NCBI RefSeq assembly: GCF_003072505.1 | Contig: NZ_NTGB01000001.1 | Location: 107,783 to 171,782 of the forward strand | DNA: 64,000 nt | Direction: 5' to 3' | Source: Polynucleobacter rarus | GTDB taxonomy: Bacteria; Pseudomonadota; Gammaproteobacteria; Burkholderiales; Burkholderiaceae | Shown here: in pieces, positions 1 through 8,835 of the stretch | How the letters are laid out: every line of letters begins with the position of its first letter | How positions within the stretch are numbered: position 1 is the first letter of the stretch | Translations under genes and position numbers: made by a program | The notes under the pieces: model-generated | Database searches by the model: none | Seen by the model: the letters and a program-made list of their open reading frames with translations, nothing else | What the model was told of the DNA's origin: nothing

Positions 1-28
1 AGATGATTTGTGATTGATTATTACTCAT
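1..28 (-). CDS. Start of an unidentified gene, cut by the window edge
   Basis: Only nine codons are visible, read leftwards from an ATG at 26-28 and beginning MSNNQSQII. The start is supported by a good ribosome binding site on the minus strand (AAAGGAAG, about five bases before the ATG). The rest lies outside the window, so no function can be given. It may belong to the same transcription direction as the hyu operon, but 340 bases separate them. Confidence 0.45.
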
Positions 29-368
29 GTCTTCCTTTGGCGTCATTCAATTCTAAAAATGGATTAATTATTAACAGTAATTAAAGATCGGATTAGCTCA
101 ACAAGTTTCATTCATGAGTATTCCTCATAAATAAAATTAGTTAAATCAGCTAGCCCTAATCCTAGATTTTAAACTGCGTCTGTCTAGAACCAAATTAGTC
201 TAGATAATAGACGTTATTTATCATTTCTTATTATAAAACCTAATAAGTCAGATTTCTTAAAATCGCTAAAAGGGTCAGTCAGAAAATGGCTCAGAAAGGT
301 GATTTCTTAAGCTTTCCTGTTGACCATTAAAAAATTTTTATTCAATTAAGGCTAAAAAGTATCTGCTG
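29..368. other. Intergenic region without a recognisable gene
   Basis: This 340-base AT-rich gap lies between the end of the Bug gene and the start of the edge gene, so it should hold the promoter of the latter. A 10-base direct repeat GATTTCTTAA occurs at 251-260 and 301-310, exactly 50 bases apart. I see no clear terminator hairpin with a T-run and no credible small open frame. Confidence 0.5.
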
Positions 369-1340
369 TTATCCCCCAGCTTTAGTCTTTGCAACCACTT
401 TTTTCCATAGTTCAATATCTTTATTTAAGTATTCTTGAAATTCATTCGGCGACATCTTTTGCGTAACGATGCCACTTTTATTTGTCAGGATATCAATTAG
501 TTCTGTATCGGATAGCGAATCGTTAAAAATTTGATTCATTGTGTCAACTAATTTAACTGGAATCCCTTTAGGACCCATGATGCCGTAATAAACACCAATA
601 TTAAAGTCATAGCCAGATTCTTTAAATGTTGGAATATCTGGTGAAAGTGGTGATCGGCTTGAACCCGTAATTGCAAGAGAAGAAATTCGCTCTGATTTAA
701 TATCACCTAAAAGTGGATTAATTAGTAAGTCAACCTGCCCACCCATTAGAGCAGCCAAGGCTTCACCGCCTCCTTTATAGGGAATATGCGTCATTTTGAT
801 ATTGGCGGTTTGCTCAAATAAAATCGTAGCCATATGTGGTGTTCCACCTTCTCCCGAAGATCCATAATTGAGCTTTCCGGGATGATCTTTAGCATAATTA
901 ACTAACTCTTTTACTGAATTAATTTTCAAGTCTTTATTAACTTTGAGGATCAGCGGACCTATACCCATATAGGCAATTGCGACCAAATCTTTTTTTACGT
1001 CAAAGTTTGGATTTGTATAAGAAGCGGGACTAATTGCAATGCTATTTGCAACCACAAGAAAAGTGTAGCCATCCGCTTTTGACTTTGCCACCCACTCTGC
1101 GGCAATATTGCCACCAGCTCCGGCTTTGTTTTCTACAATGACAGGTACTTTAAGTTTATTGGTAATTGATTTAGCATAAGTTCTTGCAACTAAGTCAATG
1201 CTACTCCCTGGAGAAAATCCAACGACTAGCGTAATTGGCTTATTCGGATAGTCCGTTTGAGCTACCGCAAAATTCAACGTAGAAAAAATTCCTACAAGGC
1301 TACTAACAAAAACCTTTAGAAAATAATGTTTATTCATCAT
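369..1340 (-). CDS. Bug/TctC-family periplasmic solute receptor
   Basis: This is a secreted binding protein of the Bug family (extracytoplasmic receptors related to TctC of tripartite tricarboxylate transporters), which capture carboxylates or related small acids. From the ATG at 1340 it has 323 residues. A hydrophobic signal peptide ends at AVAQ, followed by the family opening YPNKPITLVVGFSPG and later GGEALAALMGGQVD. A longer reading frame exists upstream, but the ATG pair at 1340/1337 follows a GAAAG element and precedes the signal peptide, so I prefer it. Its start overlaps the end of hyuB by 11 bases, which implies translational coupling. The receptor therefore probably delivers the substrate of the HyuAB enzyme. 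No TctA/TctB genes are adjacent. The ligand is unknown. Confidence 0.88.
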   Translation of the reverse strand: MMNKHYFLKVFVSSLVGIFSTLNFAVAQTDYPNKPITLVVGFSPGSSIDLVARTYAKSITNKLKVPVIVENKAGAGGNIAAEWVAKSKADGYTFLVVANSIAISPASYTNPNFDVKKDLVAIAYMGIGPLILKVNKDLKINSVKELVNYAKDHPGKLNYGSSGEGGTPHMATILFEQTANIKMTHIPYKGGGEALAALMGGQVDLLINPLLGDIKSERISSLAITGSSRSPLSPDIPTFKESGYDFNIGVYYGIMGPKGIPVKLVDTMNQIFNDSLSDTELIDILTNKSGIVTQKMSPNEFQEYLNKDIELWKKVVAKTKAGG

Positions 1341-2967
1341 AAGTACTTTCAGAAATATAACCATGTTGTAAATCAAAGTTTATCTGGGTTTGGTTGCGCT
1401 GTTTTTTATCACCATAGCCTCCACCTCCAGGGGTTCGTAAAACTACCTCATCACCGGGTTGCAAAATTTGTGGTTTTCGAGAATCCACGCTTTGACCATT
1501 AATCATTACTTGACCTAATTGGCCTGACTCACCTCCTATAATCCCCGGTGCGGCTACTTTCAGTCGCTCAGTTAAAAGTGCTACAGAAAGTGGCGATGAG
1601 TGCATATTGATAAAACAAATTTCTTCCCCTAATCCGCCTCTGTAAAGACCAAGACCTCCTGAATTAGTTACCAGATATTTCCTTTTAAAAAATAAGGGAA
1701 AGTCGCGTTCAGCAATTTCAATTGGGGTTGGTGAAATATTGCTAGGCCAAGACATAGCAGAGGAGCCATCTTTTACTGCTGAGGCACCTAAGCCGCCATT
1801 AAAAAATAAAACACTTGAAAACGGTTTACCATCTTCTTTGATGCCACTTAAATTAGTAATCCACACTGGTGAGCCAGAAGCTGCCATTACTTTTTGAGAA
1901 AGGATTGGTGCAAGTGCGCCAAAAACCAAGCAAGGGACATAATGCCCAGTACAAGATCTACCTCCTACTGGAGCTGGTGATTTAGGGTTTAGGAGTGAAC
2001 CCTCGGGAGCTGTTGTTTTGATTGCCTTAAAGAGTCCATGGTTATTAGGCAGATTCGGTAATAGTAGGCATTTAATGGTGTAGATCACCATTGCATTGGT
2101 ATAGGGCAGAACGCAGTTAATTGCATAGTTTTGCTGTGGTGGTGATCCAGTAAAGTCACAAGTAATCGTTGAATCTTTAATTTCTACCTTTACATGAAAT
2201 TGTAAGCGTTCTTGAAACCCATCAGTCTCCATATTATAAGAATAAATTCCGTCAGGTAATGATTGAATTGCCTTGCGCATTGCAAGGTCACTCCGCTCAA
2301 ATAAGCCATCGGCTAACTCTGAAAAATTGCTCAGCTTATATTCGGTAAGTAATCCTTCCATCCTTTGTGCAATTAATTCCACTGCGCCGACATGACAAAA
2401 AATATCGCCGACAGTTTGATCGGGTGTACGTACATTGGTTCGAATTAATTCAATTAAGGTTTCATCTTGTTTGCCGCCCTTTAACAAAGGCATGATTGGG
2501 ATATGAAAACCTTCCTCAAACAATTCGCGTGCATCAACCGAACGAACCTTTCCACCGATATCGGGAACGTGTCCTGCGGTAGCGGCAAATCCCACCAATA
2601 TTTCATGGTGAAAAATAGGAGCAACTAAACACACATCGTTCAAATGACCAGTTCCAATCCAAGGATTATTGGTGATAAAAACATCACCTTTGGCCATCTT
2701 CTCTTTACCAATTTTATTAAGAGTAGCTTTGACTGTATTGGGTAAGGTACCGATAAAGGAAGGGAGACTGCCACTATTTTCGGCAAATGCATTCCCATCA
2801 GAATCTGTGATGACTACAGCGAAATCATTTGCTTCGGAAGAAAGAGTAGAAAAGGATGTTCGGATAATGAGTTGCGCAGCTTCGTTAGCAATGGCTTGTA
2901 CGCGTGACCAAAATATTTGTAAAAATACAGGGCCAGAATTTAAAAGAGGGACATTTTTCATGTTCAT
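1330..2967 (-). CDS. hyuB: Hydantoinase B/oxoprolinase family subunit
   Basis: The 545-residue protein belongs to the HyuB family, whose members pair with HyuA in ATP-dependent hydantoinases, 5-oxoprolinases and acetone-type carboxylases. Typical family stretches are the N-terminal FWSRVQAIANEAAQLIIRTS, the NNPWIGTGHLNDV segment, FTGSPPQQNYAINCV and the C-terminal glycine-rich GDEVVLRTPGGGGYGD. Length is normal for a stand-alone HyuB. Its start overlaps the hyuA stop by four bases (ATGA), and its end overlaps the downstream Bug gene, giving a tight three-gene operon. No third small subunit like that of acetone carboxylase is present, so a hydantoinase or oxoprolinase role is likelier than carboxylation. 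The true substrate cannot be read from sequence. Confidence 0.9.
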   Translation of the reverse strand: MNMKNVPLLNSGPVFLQIFWSRVQAIANEAAQLIIRTSFSTLSSEANDFAVVITDSDGNAFAENSGSLPSFIGTLPNTVKATLNKIGKEKMAKGDVFITNNPWIGTGHLNDVCLVAPIFHHEILVGFAATAGHVPDIGGKVRSVDARELFEEGFHIPIMPLLKGGKQDETLIELIRTNVRTPDQTVGDIFCHVGAVELIAQRMEGLLTEYKLSNFSELADGLFERSDLAMRKAIQSLPDGIYSYNMETDGFQERLQFHVKVEIKDSTITCDFTGSPPQQNYAINCVLPYTNAMVIYTIKCLLLPNLPNNHGLFKAIKTTAPEGSLLNPKSPAPVGGRSCTGHYVPCLVFGALAPILSQKVMAASGSPVWITNLSGIKEDGKPFSSVLFFNGGLGASAVKDGSSAMSWPSNISPTPIEIAERDFPLFFKRKYLVTNSGGLGLYRGGLGEEICFINMHSSPLSVALLTERLKVAAPGIIGGESGQLGQVMINGQSVDSRKPQILQPGDEVVLRTPGGGGYGDKKQRNQTQINFDLQHGYISESTYDE

Positions 2968-5057
2968 TCGTTATCTGAAATAGTGATAATTAAGTTGCCA
3001 TGATTACTCATTTTGACAAAGCCTAAGGGACCTACCACGATGGTGGTGCCGTATTCTTCAATTAATAAGGGCCCCGCTTGTTCAAAGCTAGAATCTAATT
3101 CAGAGCGTTTAAATATAGGTGTGTTGGTAAAGTCACCTATTTCTTGAAAGAAAACCTGTCGAAACTTTGGCGTAGCATTAGAAGGTGCTTTTTTATCCTG
3201 TACCACAGGATTTTTTTGGATGGGCGGAGCAATTCCTGCAATTCTTAGATTTACAAGTTCAATCACGCCATTGGGAGGTGTGCGACCAAACTTTTCAGTA
3301 TATTGAGTAAGGAATGTATCTTTTATTTCCTGGTTCGCCATTTTTTGCGATTCATTATTTACTGAAAAAATAGGTAATTTAAAGAGTAGATTAAATCCTT
3401 GTCCGACAAATCTAGCCTCGGCTTGATACGTTATCTGAATTGGACCATAACTTCCATTTAGCGCTTGAAGATCTGATTGTATTTCTGACTCTAAATCTCG
3501 AATATTTTTTTCTAAATCTTGTATCAAGTTGAAATCAGGTTTGTAACTAATGGTTTTCGAACGATCAGCTCTTGCCGGCGCAATGAGAAGTCCAAATGCA
3601 GATGCAACACCTGCATCTCGAGGGCAGATAATCGTAGAGATACCTATAGCTTTGGCAACCATATAGGCATGCAGCGGACCTCCACCACCAGTTGCGAGGA
3701 GAACGAAGTTACGGGGGTCTCTACCTTGTTCAGCGACATGTAAGCGTGCTGCAGTGGCCATATTCTCAGCAACTAGATGATGAATACCCCATGCAATCTG
3801 AGTTCGATTTGAGTTGCAGACATGAGCCAACTGATTTAAGGCTCGCTCTGCTGCAAGGCTATTAATTGGAATAGTTCCACCAGCAAAGTAGTCAGGATTA
3901 ATGTAGCCTAGAAATAAGTTAGCATCTGTTACAGTTGCTTGATCACCGCCGAGTCCATAACATGCAGGCCCTGGTTCAGAACTAGCACTTTGGGGACCTA
4001 CTTGAAGTAAGTTTAATTCGTCTTGATGCGCAATACTGCCACCACCAGCACCAATTTCAATCAGTTCAATAGTGGTGATATTAACTGGTATACCACTACC
4101 CTTTGTAAAGCGCTTTTGTCTCGCAGCCTCAAAGCTATAGGCAATTGAAGGTTTACTCTCATTAATGAGGCATAGTTTGGCTGTTGTACCACCCATATCA
4201 AAGGCTAATAAATCAGAAATTCCCTCTTCCATGCCAAAATAGCCCGCAGCTACAACACCGGCAGCTGGTCCCGATTCCAATAGAGCTATAGGTTTACTTT
4301 TCGCGGTATTAAGATGGTTAAGTCCACCATTCGATAGCATCATTAACACTTCAGCTTGAATACCTATTAAGGAAAGAGTGCTTTCAAGTTGATTTAGGTA
4401 GGACAGGGCGATAGGCTGAATATAAGCATTCGCAATCGTCGTCGTCATCCTTTCAAACTCACGAATAATGGGGCTTATTTCTGATGAAATAGTCAGCGCT
4501 AAATTAGGATATTTATCTTTAATTACTTTTACTAATGTTTCCTCGTGCATTGAATTTGCGTAGGAATGTAGTAGACAAATAGCGATTGATTCCACCCCTA
4601 AATGAATTAAACGTTCAACTTCAGATAGTGCCTGCGCCTCATTAATTTTTTCAATTTCAAATCCTCTTGCGTCAATTCGACCAGAGATTTCACCTCGGAG
4701 ATTTCTAGGCACTAAAGTATCTGGGCGGCTGATAGCTAAATCATAAAGATCATATTTGCGCTCATTTCCTATTTCAATAATATCTTTAAATCCTTGATTA
4801 GTGATTAGACCCGTGCAAGCACCTTTGCGTTCAATCAAAGCATTTGTAAATAAAGTTGTAGCATGTACGATCCGGAAAATTTCTTCAGGGGTAATTTTTT
4901 TGTTAGTAATTAGCTGATTCAAGCCATTCGTAACTCCAACAATTGGATTTGAGTTTGTAGTGAGTACTTTTAGAGACTCAACTTTCTGTGATGGTAAGTG
5001 GCACGCAACAATATCAGTAAATGTTCCCCCAATATCAATTCCTATCGACCAGTTCAT
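2964..5057 (-). CDS. hyuA: Hydantoinase A/oxoprolinase family subunit
   Basis: The 697-residue HyuA-family protein is the ATP-binding partner of HyuB. It opens with the actin-fold phosphate loop GIDIGGTFTDIVAC and contains the second nucleotide-binding stretch LAFDMGGTTAKLCL and the later LLATGGGGPLHAYMVA loop, all features of the family (hydantoinase_A N-terminal plus main domains). In the established mechanism the A subunit uses ATP to activate the amide or lactam oxygen and the B subunit completes hydrolysis. It is first in a minus-strand operon with hyuB and a Bug receptor. The 291-base gap before the divergent cupin gene should contain its promoter, but no clear -35/-10 pair stands out. 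Confidence 0.92.
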   Translation of the reverse strand: MNWSIGIDIGGTFTDIVACHLPSQKVESLKVLTTNSNPIVGVTNGLNQLITNKKITPEEIFRIVHATTLFTNALIERKGACTGLITNQGFKDIIEIGNERKYDLYDLAISRPDTLVPRNLRGEISGRIDARGFEIEKINEAQALSEVERLIHLGVESIAICLLHSYANSMHEETLVKVIKDKYPNLALTISSEISPIIREFERMTTTIANAYIQPIALSYLNQLESTLSLIGIQAEVLMMLSNGGLNHLNTAKSKPIALLESGPAAGVVAAGYFGMEEGISDLLAFDMGGTTAKLCLINESKPSIAYSFEAARQKRFTKGSGIPVNITTIELIEIGAGGGSIAHQDELNLLQVGPQSASSEPGPACYGLGGDQATVTDANLFLGYINPDYFAGGTIPINSLAAERALNQLAHVCNSNRTQIAWGIHHLVAENMATAARLHVAEQGRDPRNFVLLATGGGGPLHAYMVAKAIGISTIICPRDAGVASAFGLLIAPARADRSKTISYKPDFNLIQDLEKNIRDLESEIQSDLQALNGSYGPIQITYQAEARFVGQGFNLLFKLPIFSVNNESQKMANQEIKDTFLTQYTEKFGRTPPNGVIELVNLRIAGIAPPIQKNPVVQDKKAPSNATPKFRQVFFQEIGDFTNTPIFKRSELDSSFEQAGPLLIEEYGTTIVVGPLGFVKMSNHGNLIITISDNE

Positions 5058-5348
5058 CCCAGTATCCCTTAAAGAGTAATTTTATGTTTAATCATTAAAA
5101 GTATACGATGTAAATTCTGAAATTTAATTTGTTTCTATTCGAGTTCACGCCCTAGACAATTTACCTGAGATTAATATTGAAAACGCCTCCTCAAACTCTT
5201 AAAAAATAAATGATTATTTTGATGGTAACTTTAAGAAAAGGTCCCTCAATTTAATCTTTTGGACATTGGTACTAAAAATTCGGTCGAATCATTTAATTTA
5301 AAGTGAGTTAATATAATTCTATTGAAAACAATAAAGGAGCCAGCAAAA

Positions 5349-5849
5349 ATGAGTCATACACTAGAACAATTTGCTAGTCAGTGCCACGATATTCTTAAGA
5401 ATAGCCCGGGACCTGATGGGCGTCAAAAAGTTGCTGACGCGTTAAAAGACGTTTTAATTGATCAGAACTTTATTGCAAAGCACCTTCCCCCAACCACTGG
5501 CGAGCGCGAAATGATTTATCAAGATCCTGAATTGGGGTTTTGTATTCTGGCTCATCATTATCTTGGCGCCAAAAGTTCTGACCCACATGATCATGCGCAT
5601 TCTTGGGCCATCTATGGGCAAGTCCACGGTAGGACTGAAATGCGAGATTTTCAAAAACTCGAAGAAGCTAGTGCTGATAAACCAGGTAAAGTGAAAGCTA
5701 CCCGATCTTATGCACTGACTCCCGGTGACGCGCACGTTTACAACGAGGGAGATCTCCATGCGCCCGAGCGTAAAGACTCAACAAGTCTGATTCGCATAGA
5801 AGGGACTGATATGTCAAAGGTGAAGCGTTTTAAATACGAAGTGGTTTAA
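5349..5849 (+). CDS. Small cupin-fold protein
   Basis: From the ATG at 5349, which follows AAAGGAGC at 5333-5340 with good spacing, the protein has 166 residues. A longer frame starting at 5322 lacks this support. The segment PHDHAHSWAIYGQVHGRTEM has the spacing of a cupin first motif (two histidines and a later glutamate), and YNEGDLHAP gives the second-motif histidine, so a metal-binding beta-barrel is likely. It has no signal peptide and should be cytoplasmic. It resembles uncharacterised cysteine-dioxygenase-like cupins, but I cannot name a reaction. The rhodanese gene follows 100 bases downstream on the same strand, so a shared role in sulfur-compound metabolism is possible but unproven. 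Confidence 0.8.
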   Translation: MSHTLEQFASQCHDILKNSPGPDGRQKVADALKDVLIDQNFIAKHLPPTTGEREMIYQDPELGFCILAHHYLGAKSSDPHDHAHSWAIYGQVHGRTEMRDFQKLEEASADKPGKVKATRSYALTPGDAHVYNEGDLHAPERKDSTSLIRIEGTDMSKVKRFKYEVV

Positions 5850-5901
5850 GGCTAGTTGTTGTATTCCGCGGTTTGAAACCTTAAAAGCGGTGGTGTCATG
5901 C

Positions 5902-5916
5902 GCTTGAAATTCAAGC
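5902..5916. repeat. Short palindrome between the cupin and rhodanese genes
   Basis: GCTTGAA and TTCAAGC form a perfect 7-base inverted repeat with a single central base, about 37 bases before the rhodanese start. It lacks a T-run and could be an operator or chance. Confidence 0.25.
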
Positions 5917-5952
5917 TAGAGTAATTGATACCAATAATAATATGGATTTGTG

Positions 5953-7521
5953 ATGGCGATTCAATCGGTTGATGCTAAAACCTTAAAGCAGTGGCTGCAT
6001 GGTCAAACTGAAATTGCTTTGTTTGATGTGCGTGAACATGGTCAATATGGCGAGTCACATCTTTTCTTAGCAACTTCTCTGCCCTATAGTCGTCTGGAGT
6101 ATGACATTGGTCGATTAGCCCCACGTAAATCTGTCAGGATAGTGGTCTATGATGATCATGGTGATGGAGTTTCTGTCAAGGCCGCTAAGGTCCTAATTCA
6201 ACAGGGCTATCAAGACATTTATATACTGAGTGGTGGCACGCAAGGCTGGGCGGATGCGGGGTTTAATTTATTTGCAGGAGTCAATCTCCCATCTAAAACC
6301 TTTGGGGAGTTAGTCGAGCATCAATGCCATACCCCCCGAGTGAGTGCTCATGATTTAATGAAAATGATGGTCGATAAAGAGGATTTCATTATTTTAGATG
6401 GCAGACCTCAGAGTGAATTTAAAAAGATGAGCATTCCTGGGGCTCAATGTTGTCCCAACGGAGAATTAGCCTACCGCATTAAAAGCCACGTTAGTAACCA
6501 AGATACCAAAATCATTATTAATTGTGCAGGAAGAACCCGTAGCATTATTGGTGCACAAACGTTGATTAACTTGGGAATCCAAAATCCAATCTTTGCTTTA
6601 GAGAATGGTACCCAAGGTTGGTATCTGAATGATTATGTTTTAGATCATGGGAAAGTTGCTCAATATGCACTACCATTGGTTGATGATGAAATGCTGGATG
6701 CTAGTAAGGCATTAGTGAAAAAGTTTGCTATTCCAATCATTTCAGATGATCAATTCTTAATTTGGAAAAACGAGGAGGATCGATCTTTATACCTCTGTGA
6801 TGTTAGGACTGCCGAGGAATTTTCAAATAATGGACTTCCTGGTGCACAAAACACACCGGGAGGACAATTGATTCAGGCAACTGATCAATTTGTGGGAGTT
6901 CGTAATGCTCGAATTGTCTTGTATGACTCTGATGGAGTTCGGGCAATAACAGTTGCTAGTTGGTTAAAGCAGATGGGGCATGATGTAGCAGTTTTACAAG
7001 AGGGTATACAAAGTAAAGTGAGCTTACCAAGTATTCAGATTGATCATTTACGTGGTCTGGTAAAGATGAAGAGCTCTGACTTGTGCGAAATTTATCAAAA
7101 TGGTTCTGTCACAGTGTTAGACATTCGTGGCAGCATGCAATACCGTAAGGGCCATTTACCAAATTCCCTTTGGGCTATTCGTCCTAAACTTCAAGAAATC
7201 ATTCGTGGTGCTCGAGAATCAATCCTGATGATTTCAGATGACCCTGCGCTGACTTATGGAGCGCTTTTAGAACTGGATGGCTTAGATCTGAACATAAAGG
7301 TTTTTGAATTACAGGGTTCTGGGTTTCCGAAAGAGATTGAAACGATTTCAACGCAAACCATACCGCCAGACTCAGACTGCATTGATTTCCTATTTTTTGT
7401 GCATGATCGGCATGATGGTAACAAGGATGCGGCGCGCCGCTATCTTGAGTGGGAAACTGGATTGATTGCGCAGTTAGACCAAGACGAAATGAACCTGTTT
7501 TCAATTCAGTCAGTACTGTAA
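5953..7521 (+). CDS. Four-domain rhodanese-like sulfurtransferase
   Basis: The 522-residue protein is four rhodanese domains in tandem (roughly residues 3-120, 130-235, 265-355 and 365-460) with a C-terminal tail. Rhodaneses pass sulfane sulfur from donors such as thiosulfate through a cysteine in a CxxxxR loop. Only domain 2 keeps it (CAGRTRS). The matching loops are DDHGDGV in domain 1, DSDGVRA in domain 3 and DDPALTY in domain 4, so three domains are non-catalytic and probably structural or substrate-binding. I chose the ATG at 5953 over the preceding in-frame GTG because GGA lies six bases before it. No signal peptide is seen, so it is cytoplasmic. It could act in sulfur assimilation or cyanide/thiosulfate metabolism together with the upstream cupin. 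Confidence 0.88.
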   Translation: MAIQSVDAKTLKQWLHGQTEIALFDVREHGQYGESHLFLATSLPYSRLEYDIGRLAPRKSVRIVVYDDHGDGVSVKAAKVLIQQGYQDIYILSGGTQGWADAGFNLFAGVNLPSKTFGELVEHQCHTPRVSAHDLMKMMVDKEDFIILDGRPQSEFKKMSIPGAQCCPNGELAYRIKSHVSNQDTKIIINCAGRTRSIIGAQTLINLGIQNPIFALENGTQGWYLNDYVLDHGKVAQYALPLVDDEMLDASKALVKKFAIPIISDDQFLIWKNEEDRSLYLCDVRTAEEFSNNGLPGAQNTPGGQLIQATDQFVGVRNARIVLYDSDGVRAITVASWLKQMGHDVAVLQEGIQSKVSLPSIQIDHLRGLVKMKSSDLCEIYQNGSVTVLDIRGSMQYRKGHLPNSLWAIRPKLQEIIRGARESILMISDDPALTYGALLELDGLDLNIKVFELQGSGFPKEIETISTQTIPPDSDCIDFLFFVHDRHDGNKDAARRYLEWETGLIAQLDQDEMNLFSIQSVL

Positions 7522-7529
7522 CAAAGCAA

Positions 7530-7558
7530 AACTGATTAGCTTGCTCAGTTAAGTTTTT
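7530..7558 (+). terminator. Weak candidate terminator after the rhodanese gene
   Basis: AACTGA at 7530-7535 pairs with TCAGTT at 7545-7550 and is followed by AAGTTTTT. The stem is short and AT-rich, so the call is tentative. Confidence 0.35.
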
Positions 7559-7666
7559 ATCAAATCGTCATGGTTGAGTTAAAGTAGCTAAGACTAATCG
7601 AGATGAAAAGTTTTATAAATATGAGTTTAATGACGGCATTATTTTCAAAATAAGGAGATTTAATTT

Positions 7667-8317
7667 ATGCGTTTTTATGGACACTGGCGCTCACTCGCCA
7701 CTTACAGAGTTCGAGTTGCAATTAACCTGAAAGATATCGACGTTGAAGTCGTAACGATTGATTTATTAGGGAAAGAGCATCTCGGAGAGCATTATCATTC
7801 CATCAATCCACAAGGCTTATTACCTGCCTTGGATGTTGGAAGCGGGCCAGCTTTATTCCAATCGATGGCCATCGTTGAATATCTTGATGAGCTATACCCC
7901 AATAATCCCCTCTTGCCGACTGATCCTCTTGAAAAAGCGAGAGTAAGGAGTTTAGCTCAAATTATTGCAGCTGATTCGCATCCTCTGATGGTACCTAGAG
8001 TAAGAACTTACTTATCAGAAGAACTTGGTTTAGATGCCGATGGTGTAAAAAAGTGGATTCATCGTTTTGTAATGCCAGCTTTAGAAACTTGTGAAGAAAT
8101 TTTGACTGCAAATTCTACGTCAAGCCCCTATTGTTATGGCAATAAACCTGGTATGGCTGATATCTTTTTGGCATCACATGTAATCGGAGCTGGTTTTTTT
8201 GCATGTGACCTCAGCGCGTTTCCTCGTGTGCGTCAAATCTATGATAATTGCTCTAAGTTAGAGGCCTTTTCTAAAGCGCATCCATTAAAGCAACCTGGAG
8301 CCCCAGCTTCCATTTAA
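7667..8317 (+). CDS. Zeta-class-like glutathione transferase (maleylacetoacetate/maleylpyruvate isomerase type)
   Basis: The 216-residue protein has an N-terminal thioredoxin-fold domain (to about residue 80) and an all-helical C-terminal domain, as in glutathione transferases. NPQGLLPAL supplies the conserved cis-proline and FQSMAIVEYLDELYP the glutathione gamma-glutamyl site. The N-terminal RSLATYRVRVAINL matches the SSxxxRVRIAL active-site signature of maleylacetoacetate and maleylpyruvate isomerases, although the usual serine pair is altered to S-L-A-T. The start has a strong AAGGAG site at 7652-7657. No homogentisate or gentisate pathway gene is adjacent, so the isomerase substrate is uncertain. 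It stands alone and is followed by a strong terminator. Confidence 0.82.
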   Translation: MRFYGHWRSLATYRVRVAINLKDIDVEVVTIDLLGKEHLGEHYHSINPQGLLPALDVGSGPALFQSMAIVEYLDELYPNNPLLPTDPLEKARVRSLAQIIAADSHPLMVPRVRTYLSEELGLDADGVKKWIHRFVMPALETCEEILTANSTSSPYCYGNKPGMADIFLASHVIGAGFFACDLSAFPRVRQIYDNCSKLEAFSKAHPLKQPGAPASI

Positions 8318-8338
8318 TCTTATTAAAATGAATCATAG

Positions 8339-8367
8339 ACTGTCTAAATTAACAGTTTTTAGATAGT
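8339..8367 (+). repeat. Imperfect hairpin after the glutathione transferase gene
   Basis: ACTGTCTAAA pairs with TTTAGATAGT (one G-U pair) around a nine-base loop. It precedes the stronger terminator and may stabilise the 3' end of the message. Confidence 0.4.
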
Positions 8368-8390
8368 TTATAGCTTTGTTTTTAAAGATA

Positions 8391-8423
8391 AAAGTCACCA
8401 TTGAACCAAAATGGTGACTTTTT
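8391..8423 (+). terminator. Strong intrinsic terminator
   Basis: AAAGTCACCATT at 8391-8402 pairs perfectly over 12 bases with AATGGTGACTTT at 8410-8421 around a seven-base loop, running into TTTTT. The preceding A-run makes it potentially bidirectional. It closes the glutathione transferase transcript. Confidence 0.85.
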
Positions 8424-8835
8424 CAATTAAGGACATTTGAACGGTTAGCTTATTTATTTTCTACAAAATAAATATGATGTCCATTTTTATATTTTCATGT
8501 AATATAAAAGAAAAAATAAGGAATTTGAGTTTTCTCATTCCAACTCTACAGCGTTTACATCATCTAATTTTATTGTTGGAGATAGATGTTAAATGAGTAT
8601 TACAGACGAATTAAATCCTAATTTATTGCGCACTGAATGCTTGCCGTATCAATTACGGCTAGTGACGCGAATTCGTTCTTAGATAATTTTTAGCCCCTAT
8701 TCACCTCCTTACGACACCTTTAAGTTTAAAAAATTGATCTTTTGATGATGTTTTCTTTACGTTATCAATTGGTATTTAAATTTTAAATAAAAGTGCGTAA
8801 CACCAAATTCTTATTTATTTTGGAGGAGTAGATTG
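8424..8835. other. Long leader region before the tct operon
   Basis: This 412-base AT-rich gap precedes tctC and presumably holds its promoter and a long untranslated leader. The only items found are a 29-codon open frame at 8593-8682 and a hairpin inside it (GCCGTA at 8643-8648 pairing with TACGGC at 8654-8659, five-base loop). No known riboswitch class was recognised. Confidence 0.45.
8593..8682 (+). CDS. Possible leader peptide of 29 residues
   Basis: An ATG at 8593 opens a 29-codon frame (beginning MSITDELNPN, ending LVTRIRS) that stops at 8680-8682, about 150 bases before tctC. A 6-bp GC-rich hairpin overlaps codons 17-23. The upstream GGAG is some 13 bases away, so translation is uncertain. 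Position and size fit an attenuator leader, but it could be a chance frame. Confidence 0.25.
   Translation: MSITDELNPNLLRTECLPYQLRLVTRIRS

Noticed and set aside
1341..1376. Longer start for the first Bug gene
   Set aside because: It would place a hydrophobic, non-signal extension before the real signal peptide and deepen the overlap with hyuB; the ATG pair at 1337-1340 is better placed.
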